Source: Mycolicibacterium neoaurum (GTDB lineage Bacteria > Actinomycetota > Actinomycetes > Mycobacteriales > Mycobacteriaceae). Taken from it: a stretch of 64,000 nt of DNA. This document shows positions 40,830 through 49,924 of this stretch, piece by piece; positions within the stretch are counted from its first letter, which is position 1, and every line of letters starts with the position of its first letter. The notes under the pieces were generated by a model. That model worked only from the letters and a program-made list of their open reading frames with translations, did not search any database and was not told the origin of the DNA. The position numbers were made by a program, and so were the translations under genes. The stretch covers positions 3,720,001 to 3,784,000 of the forward strand of contig NZ_JAQIIX010000002.1 of NCBI RefSeq assembly GCF_036946495.1. The letters are read 5' to 3'.

Positions 40830-41927
40830 ATGGATTACGGAGACTCCACTCGCAGCATCAAAGCCGTTGGGCACCAAGGGATTCCAGGTTCGCCAGTGGC
40901 CCCGGTGCCGGTACCGGCCTCGGCATACCACCTGTCGGTGGACGAGTCGGCACCCCTGGATACCTATGGACGGGCGTCGAATCCGACGTGGCGCGGCCTG
41001 GAATCGGGGCTCGCCGTGCTCGAAGGTGCGACCTGGGCGCTGACCTTCGGTTCCGGCATGGGAGCGATCAGCGCCGTCCTGCGGGTGCTCGCCATGCCCC
41101 AGACGACCCTGGTGGTACCGGCCGACGGCTACTACCAGGTGCGCCGCTACGCCGCGGAATACCTTGCCCCGCACGGGGTCACGGTCATCGAAGCCACCGC
41201 CGCGCAGATGTGCGATGCGGCGGACCGCGCCGATGTCGTGCTGGCCGAAACCCCGGTCAACCCGACGCTCGACGTTGTGGACCTGCATCGACTGGCGGCC
41301 ATCTGCCGGGCCCGCGGCGCCACGCTGGTCGTCGACAACACCGCCGCCACACCGTTCGGGCTGCAGCCGTTGTCGCTGGGTGCCGACCTCGTCGTCGCCA
41401 GCGCCACCAAGGCGCTGTCCGGACACAGCGACCTGCTGGCCGGGTATGTCGCGGGCTGCCATCCCGAGCTGATGGCGAGGATCGAGCGTGACCGGTTGCT
41501 CGCCGGCCCGGTGCTCGGGGCCTTCGAGGCATGGTTGGCGTTGCGCAGTTTGGGCAGCGCGGGACTGCGCATCGACCGGCAGTGCCGCAATGCCCAGGCC
41601 GTCGCGCTGATGCTGCGCGATCATCCGGCGGTGCGTTCCGTGCGCTATCCGGGCCTGTCCGACGATCCGTCGCACGCCATCGCCGTCGAGCAGATGCGGC
41701 GATTCGGGTCTCTGGTGTCGGTGGAGTTGGCTGACGCTGCCGCCGTCCACGGTCTGGTCGACCGCAGCGAGCTTCTGGTGTCCGCGACGAGTTTCGGGGG
41801 ACTGCACACCTGCGTGGATCGGCGGGCCCGCTGGGGCGATCCGGTCGGTGACGGCTTCGCCCGCATCTCGCTGGGCATCGAGGACACCGACGATATCGTC
41901 GCCGACATCGAGCGCGCGCTCACCTGA
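40830..41927 (+). CDS. PLP-dependent trans-sulfuration enzyme (cystathionine gamma-lyase-like)
   Basis: The 365-residue Cys/Met-metabolism PLP enzyme has the substrate loop DTYGRASNPTWRGLE, FGSGMGAISAVL, the PLP Asp in TLVVDNTAATPFG, and the Schiff-base Lys in VASATKALSGHSDLL. Family members make Cys from cystathionine or split related thioethers. The protein is somewhat shorter than typical MetB/MetC (about 380-400). It sits between gpsA and ddl, probably in one transcript with gpsA. Confidence 0.85.
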   Translation: MDYGDSTRSIKAVGHQGIPGSPVAPVPVPASAYHLSVDESAPLDTYGRASNPTWRGLESGLAVLEGATWALTFGSGMGAISAVLRVLAMPQTTLVVPADGYYQVRRYAAEYLAPHGVTVIEATAAQMCDAADRADVVLAETPVNPTLDVVDLHRLAAICRARGATLVVDNTAATPFGLQPLSLGADLVVASATKALSGHSDLLAGYVAGCHPELMARIERDRLLAGPVLGAFEAWLALRSLGSAGLRIDRQCRNAQAVALMLRDHPAVRSVRYPGLSDDPSHAIAVEQMRRFGSLVSVELADAAAVHGLVDRSELLVSATSFGGLHTCVDRRARWGDPVGDGFARISLGIEDTDDIVADIERALT

Positions 41928-41952
41928 GACGCCGGGCCGGACCGGGAGCCGG

Positions 41953-41958
41953 TAGCCT
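41953..41958 (+). promoter_or_regulatory. TAGCCT -10 box of ddl
   Basis: TAGCCT lies nine bases before GTG at 41968; a leaderless or near-leaderless message is likely. Confidence 0.5.
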
Positions 41959-41967
41959 CTGCAGGTT

Positions 41968-43065
41968 GTGAGTGCCCGTACCCGAGTCGCCGTCGTCTAT
42001 GGCGGACGCAGCTCCGAGCACGGGATTTCCTGTGTTTCCGCAGGCAGCATCCTGCGTAATCTCGATCCCGAGCGTTTCGAGGTGGTCGCCGTCGGCATCA
42101 CTCCGGATGGTTCGTGGGTGCTGACCGACGGCAGGCCCGAGACGTTGGCCATCACCGGTGGCCAGTTGCCCGCCGTTGCCGACGGTACTGCGCTCGCGTT
42201 GACCGCGGACCCGGTGCGCCGCGGTGAGCTGTTGTCCCTCGGCGAGGGGGCCGGTGCCGTGTTGGCCGCCGTCGACGTCGTCTTTCCGGTACTGCATGGC
42301 CCCTACGGCGAGGACGGCACCATCCAGGGCCTGCTCGAACTCGCCGGTGTGCCCTACGTCGGGGCCGGTGTGCTGGCCAGCGCCACCGGGATGGACAAGG
42401 AATTCACCAAGAAGCTTCTCGTCGCCGACGGCTTGCCGATCGGCGACCACGTCGTGCTGCGGCCGCATCATCAGACCGTCAGCCTCGATGATCGTGAGCG
42501 ACTTGGCCTTCCGGTCTTCGTGAAGCCCGCCCGCGGAGGCTCGTCGATCGGGGTGAGCCGGGTGACGGCATGGGATCAATTGCCCGAGGCCATCGCCGAG
42601 GCGCGCCGTCACGATCCGAAGGTGATCGTCGAGGCGGCGATCATCGGCCGCGAGGTCGAATGCGGTGTACTCGAATTCCCCGACGGCCGCGTCGAGGCCA
42701 GTGAGATCGGTGAGATCCGGGTCGCCGGCGTGCGCGATCGTGAGGACACCTTCTACGACTTCGCCACCAAATATCTGGAGGATGCTGCCGAGCTCGACGT
42801 GCCGGCCAAGGTCGACGACGATGTGGCCGAGACCCTGCGCGCGCTGGCCATCAGAGCGTTTCGGGCCATCGACTGTCAGGGGCTGGCGCGAGTGGACTTC
42901 TTCCTCACCGAGGACGGTCCGGTGATCAACGAGATCAACACGATGCCGGGCTTCACCACCATCTCGATGTATCCGCGGATGTGGGCGGCCAGCGGGCTGG
43001 ATTACCCGACACTGCTGGCGACCATGGTCGAGACCGCGGTCGCGCGCGGCACCGGCCTGCGCTGA
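41968..43065 (+). CDS. ddl: D-alanine--D-alanine ligase
   Basis: Ddl makes the D-Ala-D-Ala dipeptide for peptidoglycan precursors. The 365-residue ATP-grasp protein has VVYGGRSSEHGISC, PVLHGPYGEDGTIQGLLELA, FVKPARGGSSIGVSRV and the metal/ATP segment NEINTMPGFTTISMYPRMW. It ends immediately against the convergent DUF3515 gene: the two stop codons abut as TGATCA. Confidence 0.96.
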   Translation: MSARTRVAVVYGGRSSEHGISCVSAGSILRNLDPERFEVVAVGITPDGSWVLTDGRPETLAITGGQLPAVADGTALALTADPVRRGELLSLGEGAGAVLAAVDVVFPVLHGPYGEDGTIQGLLELAGVPYVGAGVLASATGMDKEFTKKLLVADGLPIGDHVVLRPHHQTVSLDDRERLGLPVFVKPARGGSSIGVSRVTAWDQLPEAIAEARRHDPKVIVEAAIIGREVECGVLEFPDGRVEASEIGEIRVAGVRDREDTFYDFATKYLEDAAELDVPAKVDDDVAETLRALAIRAFRAIDCQGLARVDFFLTEDGPVINEINTMPGFTTISMYPRMWAASGLDYPTLLATMVETAVARGTGLR

Positions 43066-43608
43066 TCAGCGCGCCGGAGCCGGATCCGGCTGCTGGGCGG
43101 GCATGGTCCGCGCTATCGCCTTGGAGATGAGCTGGATCGGCGTCGGACCCGAGCCCGACGGCAGGGTCAACGCGACATAGGTGGCGCGATCGACGGCGAA
43201 CCAGGTGCTGACCCCGTCCTGGCTGACCTCGAACCACTGCACCTCGTCGACCACCTGCACCGGTGTGCCGACCCGGAAGTCGACCGGTCGTTCCAGGCCG
43301 CACCGCATGATGACCGGATCCTCCGACGGTTCGGCACGCCATGCCGCCGCGCCTGCAGGCACCGGTTCGACGGCCTCGGCGCGCCGGTAGTCGCCGAGCT
43401 GTTCTGGCAACGCCTCCATCAGGGCGGTGCACTCGTCGGACTCGGCCTGCGGTGCCGGCGCCGCGGCGATCGCCACCGGCTTCTCCTCCGGCGCGGCCTG
43501 TCTGGTGGCCGCGAAGGTCAGCAGCACGATCACGGCGGCGACGGCGACACCCACGGCGGCGATGATCAGCGAGCGGGGCGGGCCGTCGTGGTCATCGGAG
43601 TCACTCAC
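43066..43608 (-). CDS. DUF3515 family membrane-anchored protein (Rv2980-like)
   Basis: The 180-residue protein has one N-terminal transmembrane helix (SLIIAAVGVAVAAVIVLLTF) and an exported domain with two cysteines (DECTALME and VIMRCGLERP) likely to form a disulfide, plus a conserved WFEVSQDGVSTWFAVDR. Function unknown; in mycobacteria it stays beside ddl. GTG at 43608 is chosen with TAGAGT seven bases upstream; longer starts reach into the AsnC-like gene. Confidence 0.8.
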   Translation of the reverse strand: MSDSDDHDGPPRSLIIAAVGVAVAAVIVLLTFAATRQAAPEEKPVAIAAAPAPQAESDECTALMEALPEQLGDYRRAEAVEPVPAGAAAWRAEPSEDPVIMRCGLERPVDFRVGTPVQVVDEVQWFEVSQDGVSTWFAVDRATYVALTLPSGSGPTPIQLISKAIARTMPAQQPDPAPAR

Positions 43609-43615
43609 AGCGGTA

Positions 43616-43621
43616 ACTCTA
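43616..43621 (-). promoter_or_regulatory. TAGAGT -10 box of the DUF3515 gene, overlapping the previous stop
   Basis: TAGAGT on the minus strand lies seven bases before the DUF3515 GTG. Its first three bases are the TAG stop of the AsnC-type gene. Confidence 0.45.
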
Positions 43622-43861
43622 TGGCTGTCCACCCGCGGCGATCGGACAGGTCAGCGTCCGGGTGATCCCGGCCACTTGTTGGACCCGGTCGACCACACCG
43701 CGCTGCAGCTCGTCGTGGCTGTCGGCGCCGATGCGCGCCACCACGTCATACGGACCGGTGACGTACTCGGCCGAGATCACCCCGCTCAGACCGATCAGCT
43801 GCTTGGCGACGACCTCGGCGCGACCCACCTCGGTCTGTATCAGCATGAACGCCTCCACCAC
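43619..43861 (-). CDS. Stand-alone Lrp/AsnC-type ligand-binding (RAM) domain protein
   Basis: An 80-residue protein consists only of the alpha-beta RAM domain (MLIQTEVGRAEVVAKQLIGL, then VISAEYVTGPYDVVARIG); the DNA-binding half of Lrp/AsnC is absent. Such small proteins bind amino acids and can modulate full-length family members. GTG at 43861 is chosen with GGAGGG about nine bases upstream; GTG at 43858 or ATG at 43846 are possible. It is ten bases upstream of DUF3515 on the same strand and diverges from thiL. Confidence 0.8.
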   Translation of the reverse strand: MVEAFMLIQTEVGRAEVVAKQLIGLSGVISAEYVTGPYDVVARIGADSHDELQRGVVDRVQQVAGITRTLTCPIAAGGQP

Positions 43862-43958
43862 GGCCGTGGCCCTCCGTTTCCCTAGACTCAAGCAGGCAAC
43901 AAACGTACCGCAGGTGACGCCGTGGAACAGGGCGCTGAACTTCAGGCAGGACGGTGAG

Positions 43959-44900
43959 ATGACCGACAACGGGCCGACTCTGGCACAGGTCGGCGAGTTC
44001 GGGGTGATCGACCGGCTGGTCGCCGACCGGCGCCAGCCACCCGCGGTCACGCTGGGTCCCGGCGACGATGCCGCTGTCTTACACGGCGCGACCGCGGTGA
44101 GCACCGACATGCTGGTGCAGGATCGGCACTTCCGGCTGGACTGGTCGCGGCCACACGACATCGGCCGCAAGGCGATCGCGCAGAACGCCGCCGATATCGA
44201 AGCGATGGGTGCAGTACCGACGGCGTTCGTGGTCGCGTTCGCCGCTCCGCCGGAGACGCCGGCCGCTGCCGCACAGGAACTCTCCGACGGCATGTGGGAG
44301 GAGGCGCAGCGGTGCGGTGGTGGTATCGCCGGTGGCGACCTGGTCAGCGCGCCGCTCTGGGTGATCTCGGTCACCGCACTGGGCGACCTCGACGGCCGGA
44401 AGCCGGTGCGACGAGATACCGCGAACCCGGGACAGGCGGTGGCGGTGATCGGCGATCTCGGCACCTCCGCGGCCGGATATGCGTTGTGGCGCAATGGTAT
44501 CGATGACCATCGCGAGCTGAGGGGTGCGCATCTCGTGCCGCGGCCACCTTATGGACAGGGACGGGTGGCCGCCGAAGCGGGTGCCACCGCGATGACCGAT
44601 GTCTCCGACGGGCTGTTGGCGGATCTGGGCCATATCGCCGCAGCATCCGGTGTGGGTATCGCGTTGTCGCGGGAGTTGCTGCGCACCGATCACGACCGGC
44701 TTGCGGCCGCGGCGGTGTCGGTCGGCCAGGACGGTTGGGAATGGGTGCTCGGCGGCGGTGAGGAACACGCCCTGGCCGCGATCTTCGACGGACCCGTGCC
44801 GGCGGGCTGGCGTGTCATCGGTGAGACGACAGACGGCCCGCCGACGCTGTCGGTCGACGGCCTGCCGTGGCATGCAAGTGCGGGCTGGCAGTCCTACTGA
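43959..44900 (+). CDS. thiL: Thiamine-monophosphate kinase
   Basis: ThiL phosphorylates thiamine phosphate to the cofactor thiamine diphosphate. The 313-residue protein has GEFGVIDRLV, the Mg/ATP motif TLGPGDDAAVLHG, STDMLVQDRHF, AGGDLVSAPLWVISVTALG and TDVSDGLLADLGHIA. ATG at 43959. TPP made here serves IlvB and PoxB in this same region. Confidence 0.94.
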   Translation: MTDNGPTLAQVGEFGVIDRLVADRRQPPAVTLGPGDDAAVLHGATAVSTDMLVQDRHFRLDWSRPHDIGRKAIAQNAADIEAMGAVPTAFVVAFAAPPETPAAAAQELSDGMWEEAQRCGGGIAGGDLVSAPLWVISVTALGDLDGRKPVRRDTANPGQAVAVIGDLGTSAAGYALWRNGIDDHRELRGAHLVPRPPYGQGRVAAEAGATAMTDVSDGLLADLGHIAAASGVGIALSRELLRTDHDRLAAAAVSVGQDGWEWVLGGGEEHALAAIFDGPVPAGWRVIGETTDGPPTLSVDGLPWHASAGWQSY

Positions 44901-44913
44901 GGAACAGACCCGC

Positions 44914-44919
44914 TAGTTT
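44914..44919 (+). promoter_or_regulatory. TAGTTT -10 box of ung
   Basis: TAGTTT lies eight bases before GTG at 44928, although thiL ends only 27 bases upstream, so ung may have its own start site. Confidence 0.5.
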
Positions 44920-44927
44920 TGGGCCTC

Positions 44928-45611
44928 GTGACACCGCGCCCGCTGACAGATCTGGTCGAACCCGGTTGGGCGCGTGCGCTCGAGCCGGTGGCCCCGAAGG
45001 TGACCGAACTCGGAGATTTCCTGCGTGCCGAACTGGCCGCCGGCCATCAGTACCTTCCGCCGGGGGAGAACGTCTTGCGGGCGTTCACCTTTCCGTTCGA
45101 CGCGGTTCGGGTGCTCATCGTGGGCCAGGACCCGTACCCGACGCCGGGGCACGCCGTGGGCCTGAGTTTCTCGGTGGCACCCGATGTCCGACCGGTCCCG
45201 CGCAGCCTGGTGAACATCTTCACCGAGTACGGTGCTGATCTCGGTTATCCGGTACCCGCCACCGGGGATCTGAGCCCGTGGGCCGAACAAGGCGTGATGC
45301 TGCTGAACAGGGTGCTGACGGTGCGTCCCGGCGCACCGGCTTCTCATCGCGGGAAGGGCTGGGAGGCGGTCACCGAATGTGCCATCCGGGCGTTGGTGGC
45401 GCGGCCGCAGCCGCTGGTGGCGATTCTGTGGGGCCGTGACGCGGGCACGTTGAAGCCACTGCTCGTCGAGGGTGGCTGCGGGGTCATCGAATCGGTGCAT
45501 CCGTCACCGCTGTCGGCGTCACGCGGGTTCTTCGGCTCGAAACCGTTCAGTCGCACCAACGAGCTGCTGACCCAACTGGGCGCCGATCCGGTGGACTGGC
45601 GACTTCCCTAG
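44928..45611 (+). CDS. ung: Uracil-DNA glycosylase, family 1
   Basis: Ung removes uracil from DNA. The 227-residue protein has the catalytic GQDPYPTPGHAVGLSFSV, the Leu loop HPSPLSASRGFFG, and LLNRVLTVRPGAPASHRGKG. GTG at 44928 matches the family length; an earlier frame extension reaches back to 44919 but would include the -10 box. Confidence 0.96.
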   Translation: MTPRPLTDLVEPGWARALEPVAPKVTELGDFLRAELAAGHQYLPPGENVLRAFTFPFDAVRVLIVGQDPYPTPGHAVGLSFSVAPDVRPVPRSLVNIFTEYGADLGYPVPATGDLSPWAEQGVMLLNRVLTVRPGAPASHRGKGWEAVTECAIRALVARPQPLVAILWGRDAGTLKPLLVEGGCGVIESVHPSPLSASRGFFGSKPFSRTNELLTQLGADPVDWRLP

Positions 45612-45633
45612 CGACGGTGTGGTGCAGACACGA

Positions 45634-45670
45634 CATCGTCCCACCGCGTCGAGGACGCGATGGGACGATG
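45634..45670. terminator. Hairpin between ung and rpmB
   Basis: CATCGTCCCACCGCGTC (45634-45650) pairs with 45654-45670 with one mismatch and a three-base loop, in the convergent gap between ung and rpmB. Confidence 0.6.
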
Positions 45671-45692
45671 GATCGACAGGGGGGGTGCGGAA

Positions 45693-45887
45693 CTAGCCGC
45701 GGGTGACCTTGCCGGCCTTCAGGCAGGAGGTGCAGACGTTCACGCGCTGCTTGTTGCCACCCGGACGCGCCACGGCGCGCACCGACTGGATGTTCGGGTT
45801 CCACCGACGACTGGTCCGGCGATGGGAGTGTGAAACCGACTTACCGAAGCCGGGGCCCTTTCCGCAGACATCGCACACGGCAGCCAT
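45693..45887 (-). CDS. rpmB: 50S ribosomal protein L28 (zinc-ribbon, C+ form)
   Basis: The 64-residue L28 has four cysteines in two CxxC pairs (Cys5/Cys8 and Cys52/Cys55: AAVCDVCGKG and VCTSCLK), the zinc-binding form. Mycobacteria usually also carry a cysteine-free paralogue made under zinc limitation. ATG at 45887 follows GAGGAGT. It stands alone, divergent from the DhaL-like gene. Confidence 0.95.
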   Translation of the reverse strand: MAAVCDVCGKGPGFGKSVSHSHRRTSRRWNPNIQSVRAVARPGGNKQRVNVCTSCLKAGKVTRG

Positions 45888-46076
45888 GTGTAGAACTCCT
45901 CGTAATCAGTACTTGATGGGTCAACGACCGGGAGGGTGACCCGACAACCTGACCAGGATACCGGCCTCGGGAACGGATCTCCAAAACGCTGTCCACAGCC
46001 TGTGCAGATCACCGGTCCTGTCAGCGGCGATGACTATTCTGGCCGGCACGGTTCGGTGGATGTTCGGGAGGTGTAC

Positions 46077-47693
46077 ATGGCGGCTGGGCGGGTCGACGCA
46101 TCGGCGTTGCGGCGGTGGGCCCATACCGCCGTCGCGCACCTGATCACTCATACCGACGAGATCAACCGCCTCAATGTCTTCCCGGTGGCCGACTCCGATA
46201 CCGGCACCAACATGCTGTTCACGATGCGCGCCGCGGTCGCAGGCATCGAGGGGCGCGAGGACCTGGACCTGGTGGGCCTGGCGGGCCTGCTCGCCGATGG
46301 CGCATTGCGGGGCGCTCGCGGGAACTCGGGGGTGATCCTGTCGCAGATCCTGCGTGGTCTGGCCGACGTGACGGCCGAGGGTGGTCTGACCGAGATCGAT
46401 GGACCCGCCTTCGCGATGGCGCTGCGCCGCGCCGAGGCGCTGGTGGTCGAGTCGATGGGGCAGGCGGTGCCGGGGACCATCGTCTCGGTGCTGTCCGCCG
46501 CGGCGGAGGCCGCAGAACAGCGCACAGCGGCGGGCGCCGCCGAGGCACATGCCGCGTCGGAGATCGCCGATGTGGTTGCCGCCGGCGCCGCTGCGGCGAG
46601 CGTCGCGTTGGATCGCACCACCGATCAACTCGACGTGCTGGCCGAGGCGGGGGTGGTGGACGCCGGTGGTCGGGGGCTGCTGGTACTGCTGGACGCGATG
46701 ACCGCCATCCTGTCGGGGACCGCCCCCGCTCGTGACACCTACCGACCCGCCACCATGGCCGAGCCGGCGCACACCGATCCGGCACCGCCACGGTTCGAGG
46801 TGATGTATCTGCTGACCGGTTCGACGGCCGAGGCCATCGACACGTTGCGTGCAGCGTTGGACGCGCTGGGGGATTCGGTGGCCATCACCGCCGGGCGCAA
46901 CGGTGCGCACTCGGTGCATGTGCACACCGATGACGCAGGCGCAGCCGTGGAAGCGGGCCTGGTGGCCGGGATGCCCAGCGGTATCCAGGTGACGTTGCTG
47001 ACCGGTGCTCGGCCGGTCGCCGCGGGAAGTCAGGACCGTGCGGTGCTCGCCGTCGTCGACGGCGATGGCGCGGCAACGCTGTTCGGCGGCGAGGGCGCCC
47101 GGGTGCTGCGGCCCGAGGACGGCCGACCGATCAGTGCCCAGCAATTGCTGCGCGCCCTCGTCGAGGCCGATGCCGCGCAGATCATGTTGTTGCCCAACGG
47201 GTTCATCGCCGCCGAAGAATTGGTTGCGGGTTGTACCGCGGCAACGGGGTGGGGGATCGACGTTGTCCCCGTCCCGACCGCGTCCATGGTGCAGGGCCTG
47301 GCGGCATTGGCGGTGCACGATATCGGCCGCCACGGCGTCGACGATGCCTACACCATGGCTCGCGCGGCTGCCGGCGCGCGGCACGGGTCGGTGCGGATCG
47401 CCACCGAAGACGCGCTGACGTGGGCCGGTTCCTGCAAGACCGGCGACGGCCTGGGCATCACCGGTGACGAGGTGTTGATCGTCGGCCGAGATGTGGTGGC
47501 TGCCGCGGCCGGGCTCATCGATCTGTTGTTGGCGTCCGGCGGCGAACTGGTGACCATACTGATCGGCGCCGGTGTCGACGACGGTGTGGGCGACAGGCTG
47601 CGGGAACACGTTCGCCGCCAGCACCTGGGCGCGGAATTGGTCAGCTACCGCACCGATCACGACGGTGACGCACTGTTGATCGGGGTGGAGTAA
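46077..47693 (+). CDS. DhaL/FakA-like DAK2 domain protein
   Basis: The 538-residue protein has an N-terminal DAK2 (DhaL) ATP-binding domain (LNVFPVADSDTGTNMLFTM, then LRGARGNSGVILSQIL) and a C-terminal domain as in FakA fatty-acid kinase subunits, which phosphorylate a fatty acid held by a FakB (DegV) protein. The usual PDGDTGTN reads ADSDTGTN here. ATG at 46077 follows GGGAGG. No degV/fakB partner lies nearby. recG follows two bases after the stop. Confidence 0.85.
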   Translation: MAAGRVDASALRRWAHTAVAHLITHTDEINRLNVFPVADSDTGTNMLFTMRAAVAGIEGREDLDLVGLAGLLADGALRGARGNSGVILSQILRGLADVTAEGGLTEIDGPAFAMALRRAEALVVESMGQAVPGTIVSVLSAAAEAAEQRTAAGAAEAHAASEIADVVAAGAAAASVALDRTTDQLDVLAEAGVVDAGGRGLLVLLDAMTAILSGTAPARDTYRPATMAEPAHTDPAPPRFEVMYLLTGSTAEAIDTLRAALDALGDSVAITAGRNGAHSVHVHTDDAGAAVEAGLVAGMPSGIQVTLLTGARPVAAGSQDRAVLAVVDGDGAATLFGGEGARVLRPEDGRPISAQQLLRALVEADAAQIMLLPNGFIAAEELVAGCTAATGWGIDVVPVPTASMVQGLAALAVHDIGRHGVDDAYTMARAAAGARHGSVRIATEDALTWAGSCKTGDGLGITGDEVLIVGRDVVAAAAGLIDLLLASGGELVTILIGAGVDDGVGDRLREHVRRQHLGAELVSYRTDHDGDALLIGVE

Positions 47694-47695
47694 CC

Positions 47696-49924
47696 ATGGT
47701 CGCGCTGTCGGACCTGTTGTCCCACGTGCTCGGGACCAAGGCCGCCACCTCGCTGGAAGAGGCGTTCGGACTGCGCACCGTCAACGACCTGCTGCGGCAT
47801 TATCCGCGCAAGTACAGCGACGGTATCAACGTCCGCGAGGAGGGGGAGCAGATCGAGCTCGAGGAGGGCACCCATGTGACCTTCGTCGACACCATCACCA
47901 AAACCGATGTGCGGCCGATGAAAGCGCAACACGGTAAGCGGCAGCGCAAGCTGCTGCGCGTCACCCTCGGCGACCGGAATCCGCCGATCACCGCGACGTT
48001 CTTCAATGCCGATTATCTGATCAACAGCCTGGTCGAGGGCACCCGGGTGATGCTGTCCGGCGAGATCGGCTACTTCCGCAACACCGTGCAGCTGTCGCAT
48101 CCGGCGTTCTTGATCATCGATTCGCCCACCGGGCGCACCATCGGCACGCGGTCGTTCGCGAAGATCGCCGAGGCGTCGGGACAGTCCGGCGACGATGTGC
48201 TGGCGGCATTCGAGAAGGACTTCTTCCCTATCTACCCGGCCACCAAGAAACTTCAGAGCTGGGATATCTACGCCTGTATCAAACAGGTGCTCGCTGTCCT
48301 CGATCCCGTTCCCGAGGTGCTGCCCGAATCGATACTCGACAGGTGGGATCTGATCTCCGAGGACGCCGCGCTGCGAGCGGTGCACCTCGCCGAGAACGCG
48401 GCCGAACGTGCCGCCGCCCACGAGCGGCTGACCTATGACGAGGCCGTCGGGCTGCAGTGGGCTCTGGTGTCACGGCGCTACGGCGAACTCGGTGAGACCG
48501 GACCGTCGGCCCCGGTCCGCGGTGACGGTCTACTGGCTGCCCTGCACAAGCAGTTGCCCTTCGAACTCACCGGCGGGCAGCGCGAGGTCCTCGGCGTCAT
48601 CTCCGATGAGTTGGCCGGGACGCGGCCGATGAACCGGATGCTGCAGGGTGAGGTCGGATCGGGTAAGACCATCGTCTCGGTCCTGGCCATGCTGCAGATG
48701 GTCGACGCGGGAATGCAGTGCGCATTGCTGGCGCCCACCGAAGTTCTTGCTGCGCAGCATTATCGGTCGATCCGTGATGTTCTCGGACCATTGGCCATGG
48801 CCGGTGAACTGGGTGCCGCCGACGACGCGACCGGGGTCGCCCTGCTGACCGGCTCGATGTCCACGCAGCAGAAGCGGCAGGCCCGTGATCAGATCGCGTC
48901 AGGAACGGCCGGGATCGTGATCGGCACCCACGCTCTGATCCAGGAGTCGGTCGAGTTCTCCCGGCTCGGCATGGTGGTGGTCGACGAACAACACAGGTTC
49001 GGTGTCGAGCAGCGAGATCGATTGCGGGCCAAGGCCACCGGAGGCATCACGCCGCACCTGTTGGTGATGACGGCCACCCCGATCCCGCGCACGATAGCGC
49101 TGACCGTATTCGGGGATCTGGAGACCTCCACCCTTCGGGAACTGCCGCGCGGCCGGCAGCCGATCGCCAGCAACGTCATCTTCGCCAGGGACAAACCGGC
49201 ATGGCTGGACAGGGCATGGGCGCGGATCACCGAGGAGGTCGCGGCCGGCCGGCAGGCGTACGTGGTCGCCTCGCGAATCGACGAGGAGCCCGACAAGAAG
49301 AACGCCTATGAGCATGGTCCGCCGCCGATCACGGTGTTGCAGATGCTGGACCGGCTACGCAGTGGTCCGCTGGCCGGTCTGCGGCTGGGCCTCATGCACG
49401 GTCGGCTGTCCGGTGAGGAGAAGGACGCGGTGATGTCGGCGTTCCGCGCCGGCGAGATCGATGTACTGGTGTGCACGACGGTGATCGAGGTCGGCGTCGA
49501 CGTGCCCAACTCCACCATGATGGTGATCATGGACGCCGATCGGTTCGGTATCAGCCAGTTGCATCAGCTGCGCGGTCGTATCGGGCGCGGCAAGCACCCG
49601 AGCCTGTGCCTGCTGGTGACCCGGATGCCGGAGAGCTCCAAGGCCGCCGAGCGGTTGCGTGCGGTCGCCGGAACCCTCGACGGTTTCGCGTTGGCCGATC
49701 TCGATCTGCAGGAGCGTCAGGAAGGTGACGTGCTGGGCCACAACCAGTCCGGCCGGCTCACCACACTGCGTTTCCTGTCGTTGGCCGAGCATCTCGACAT
49801 CATCCAGGAGGCACGTAGCTTCTGCGAACAGGCGTATCTGGACAACCCCGACCAGGGTGGCCTGGCGGTGCTGGCGGCCCCGTTCTCCGACACCGATCGC
49901 GTTCAGTATCTGGACAAATCGTGA
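47696..49924 (+). CDS. recG: ATP-dependent DNA helicase RecG
   Basis: RecG remodels stalled forks and Holliday junctions. The 742-residue protein has the N-terminal wedge domain (residues about 1-200), helicase motifs GEVGSGKTIVSVLAML, DEQHRFGVEQRD, MTATPIPRTIALTV, and TTVIEVGVDVPN and LHQLRGRIGRG. The stop overlaps the GTG of the HNH gene (GTGA). Confidence 0.96.
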   Translation: MVALSDLLSHVLGTKAATSLEEAFGLRTVNDLLRHYPRKYSDGINVREEGEQIELEEGTHVTFVDTITKTDVRPMKAQHGKRQRKLLRVTLGDRNPPITATFFNADYLINSLVEGTRVMLSGEIGYFRNTVQLSHPAFLIIDSPTGRTIGTRSFAKIAEASGQSGDDVLAAFEKDFFPIYPATKKLQSWDIYACIKQVLAVLDPVPEVLPESILDRWDLISEDAALRAVHLAENAAERAAAHERLTYDEAVGLQWALVSRRYGELGETGPSAPVRGDGLLAALHKQLPFELTGGQREVLGVISDELAGTRPMNRMLQGEVGSGKTIVSVLAMLQMVDAGMQCALLAPTEVLAAQHYRSIRDVLGPLAMAGELGAADDATGVALLTGSMSTQQKRQARDQIASGTAGIVIGTHALIQESVEFSRLGMVVVDEQHRFGVEQRDRLRAKATGGITPHLLVMTATPIPRTIALTVFGDLETSTLRELPRGRQPIASNVIFARDKPAWLDRAWARITEEVAAGRQAYVVASRIDEEPDKKNAYEHGPPPITVLQMLDRLRSGPLAGLRLGLMHGRLSGEEKDAVMSAFRAGEIDVLVCTTVIEVGVDVPNSTMMVIMDADRFGISQLHQLRGRIGRGKHPSLCLLVTRMPESSKAAERLRAVAGTLDGFALADLDLQERQEGDVLGHNQSGRLTTLRFLSLAEHLDIIQEARSFCEQAYLDNPDQGGLAVLAAPFSDTDRVQYLDKS

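Noticed and set aside
45921..47660. 579-codon open frame antisense to the DhaL-like gene
   Set aside because: Its residues are mostly His, Gln, Arg and Gly without a fold; the plus-strand DAK2 motifs are clear.
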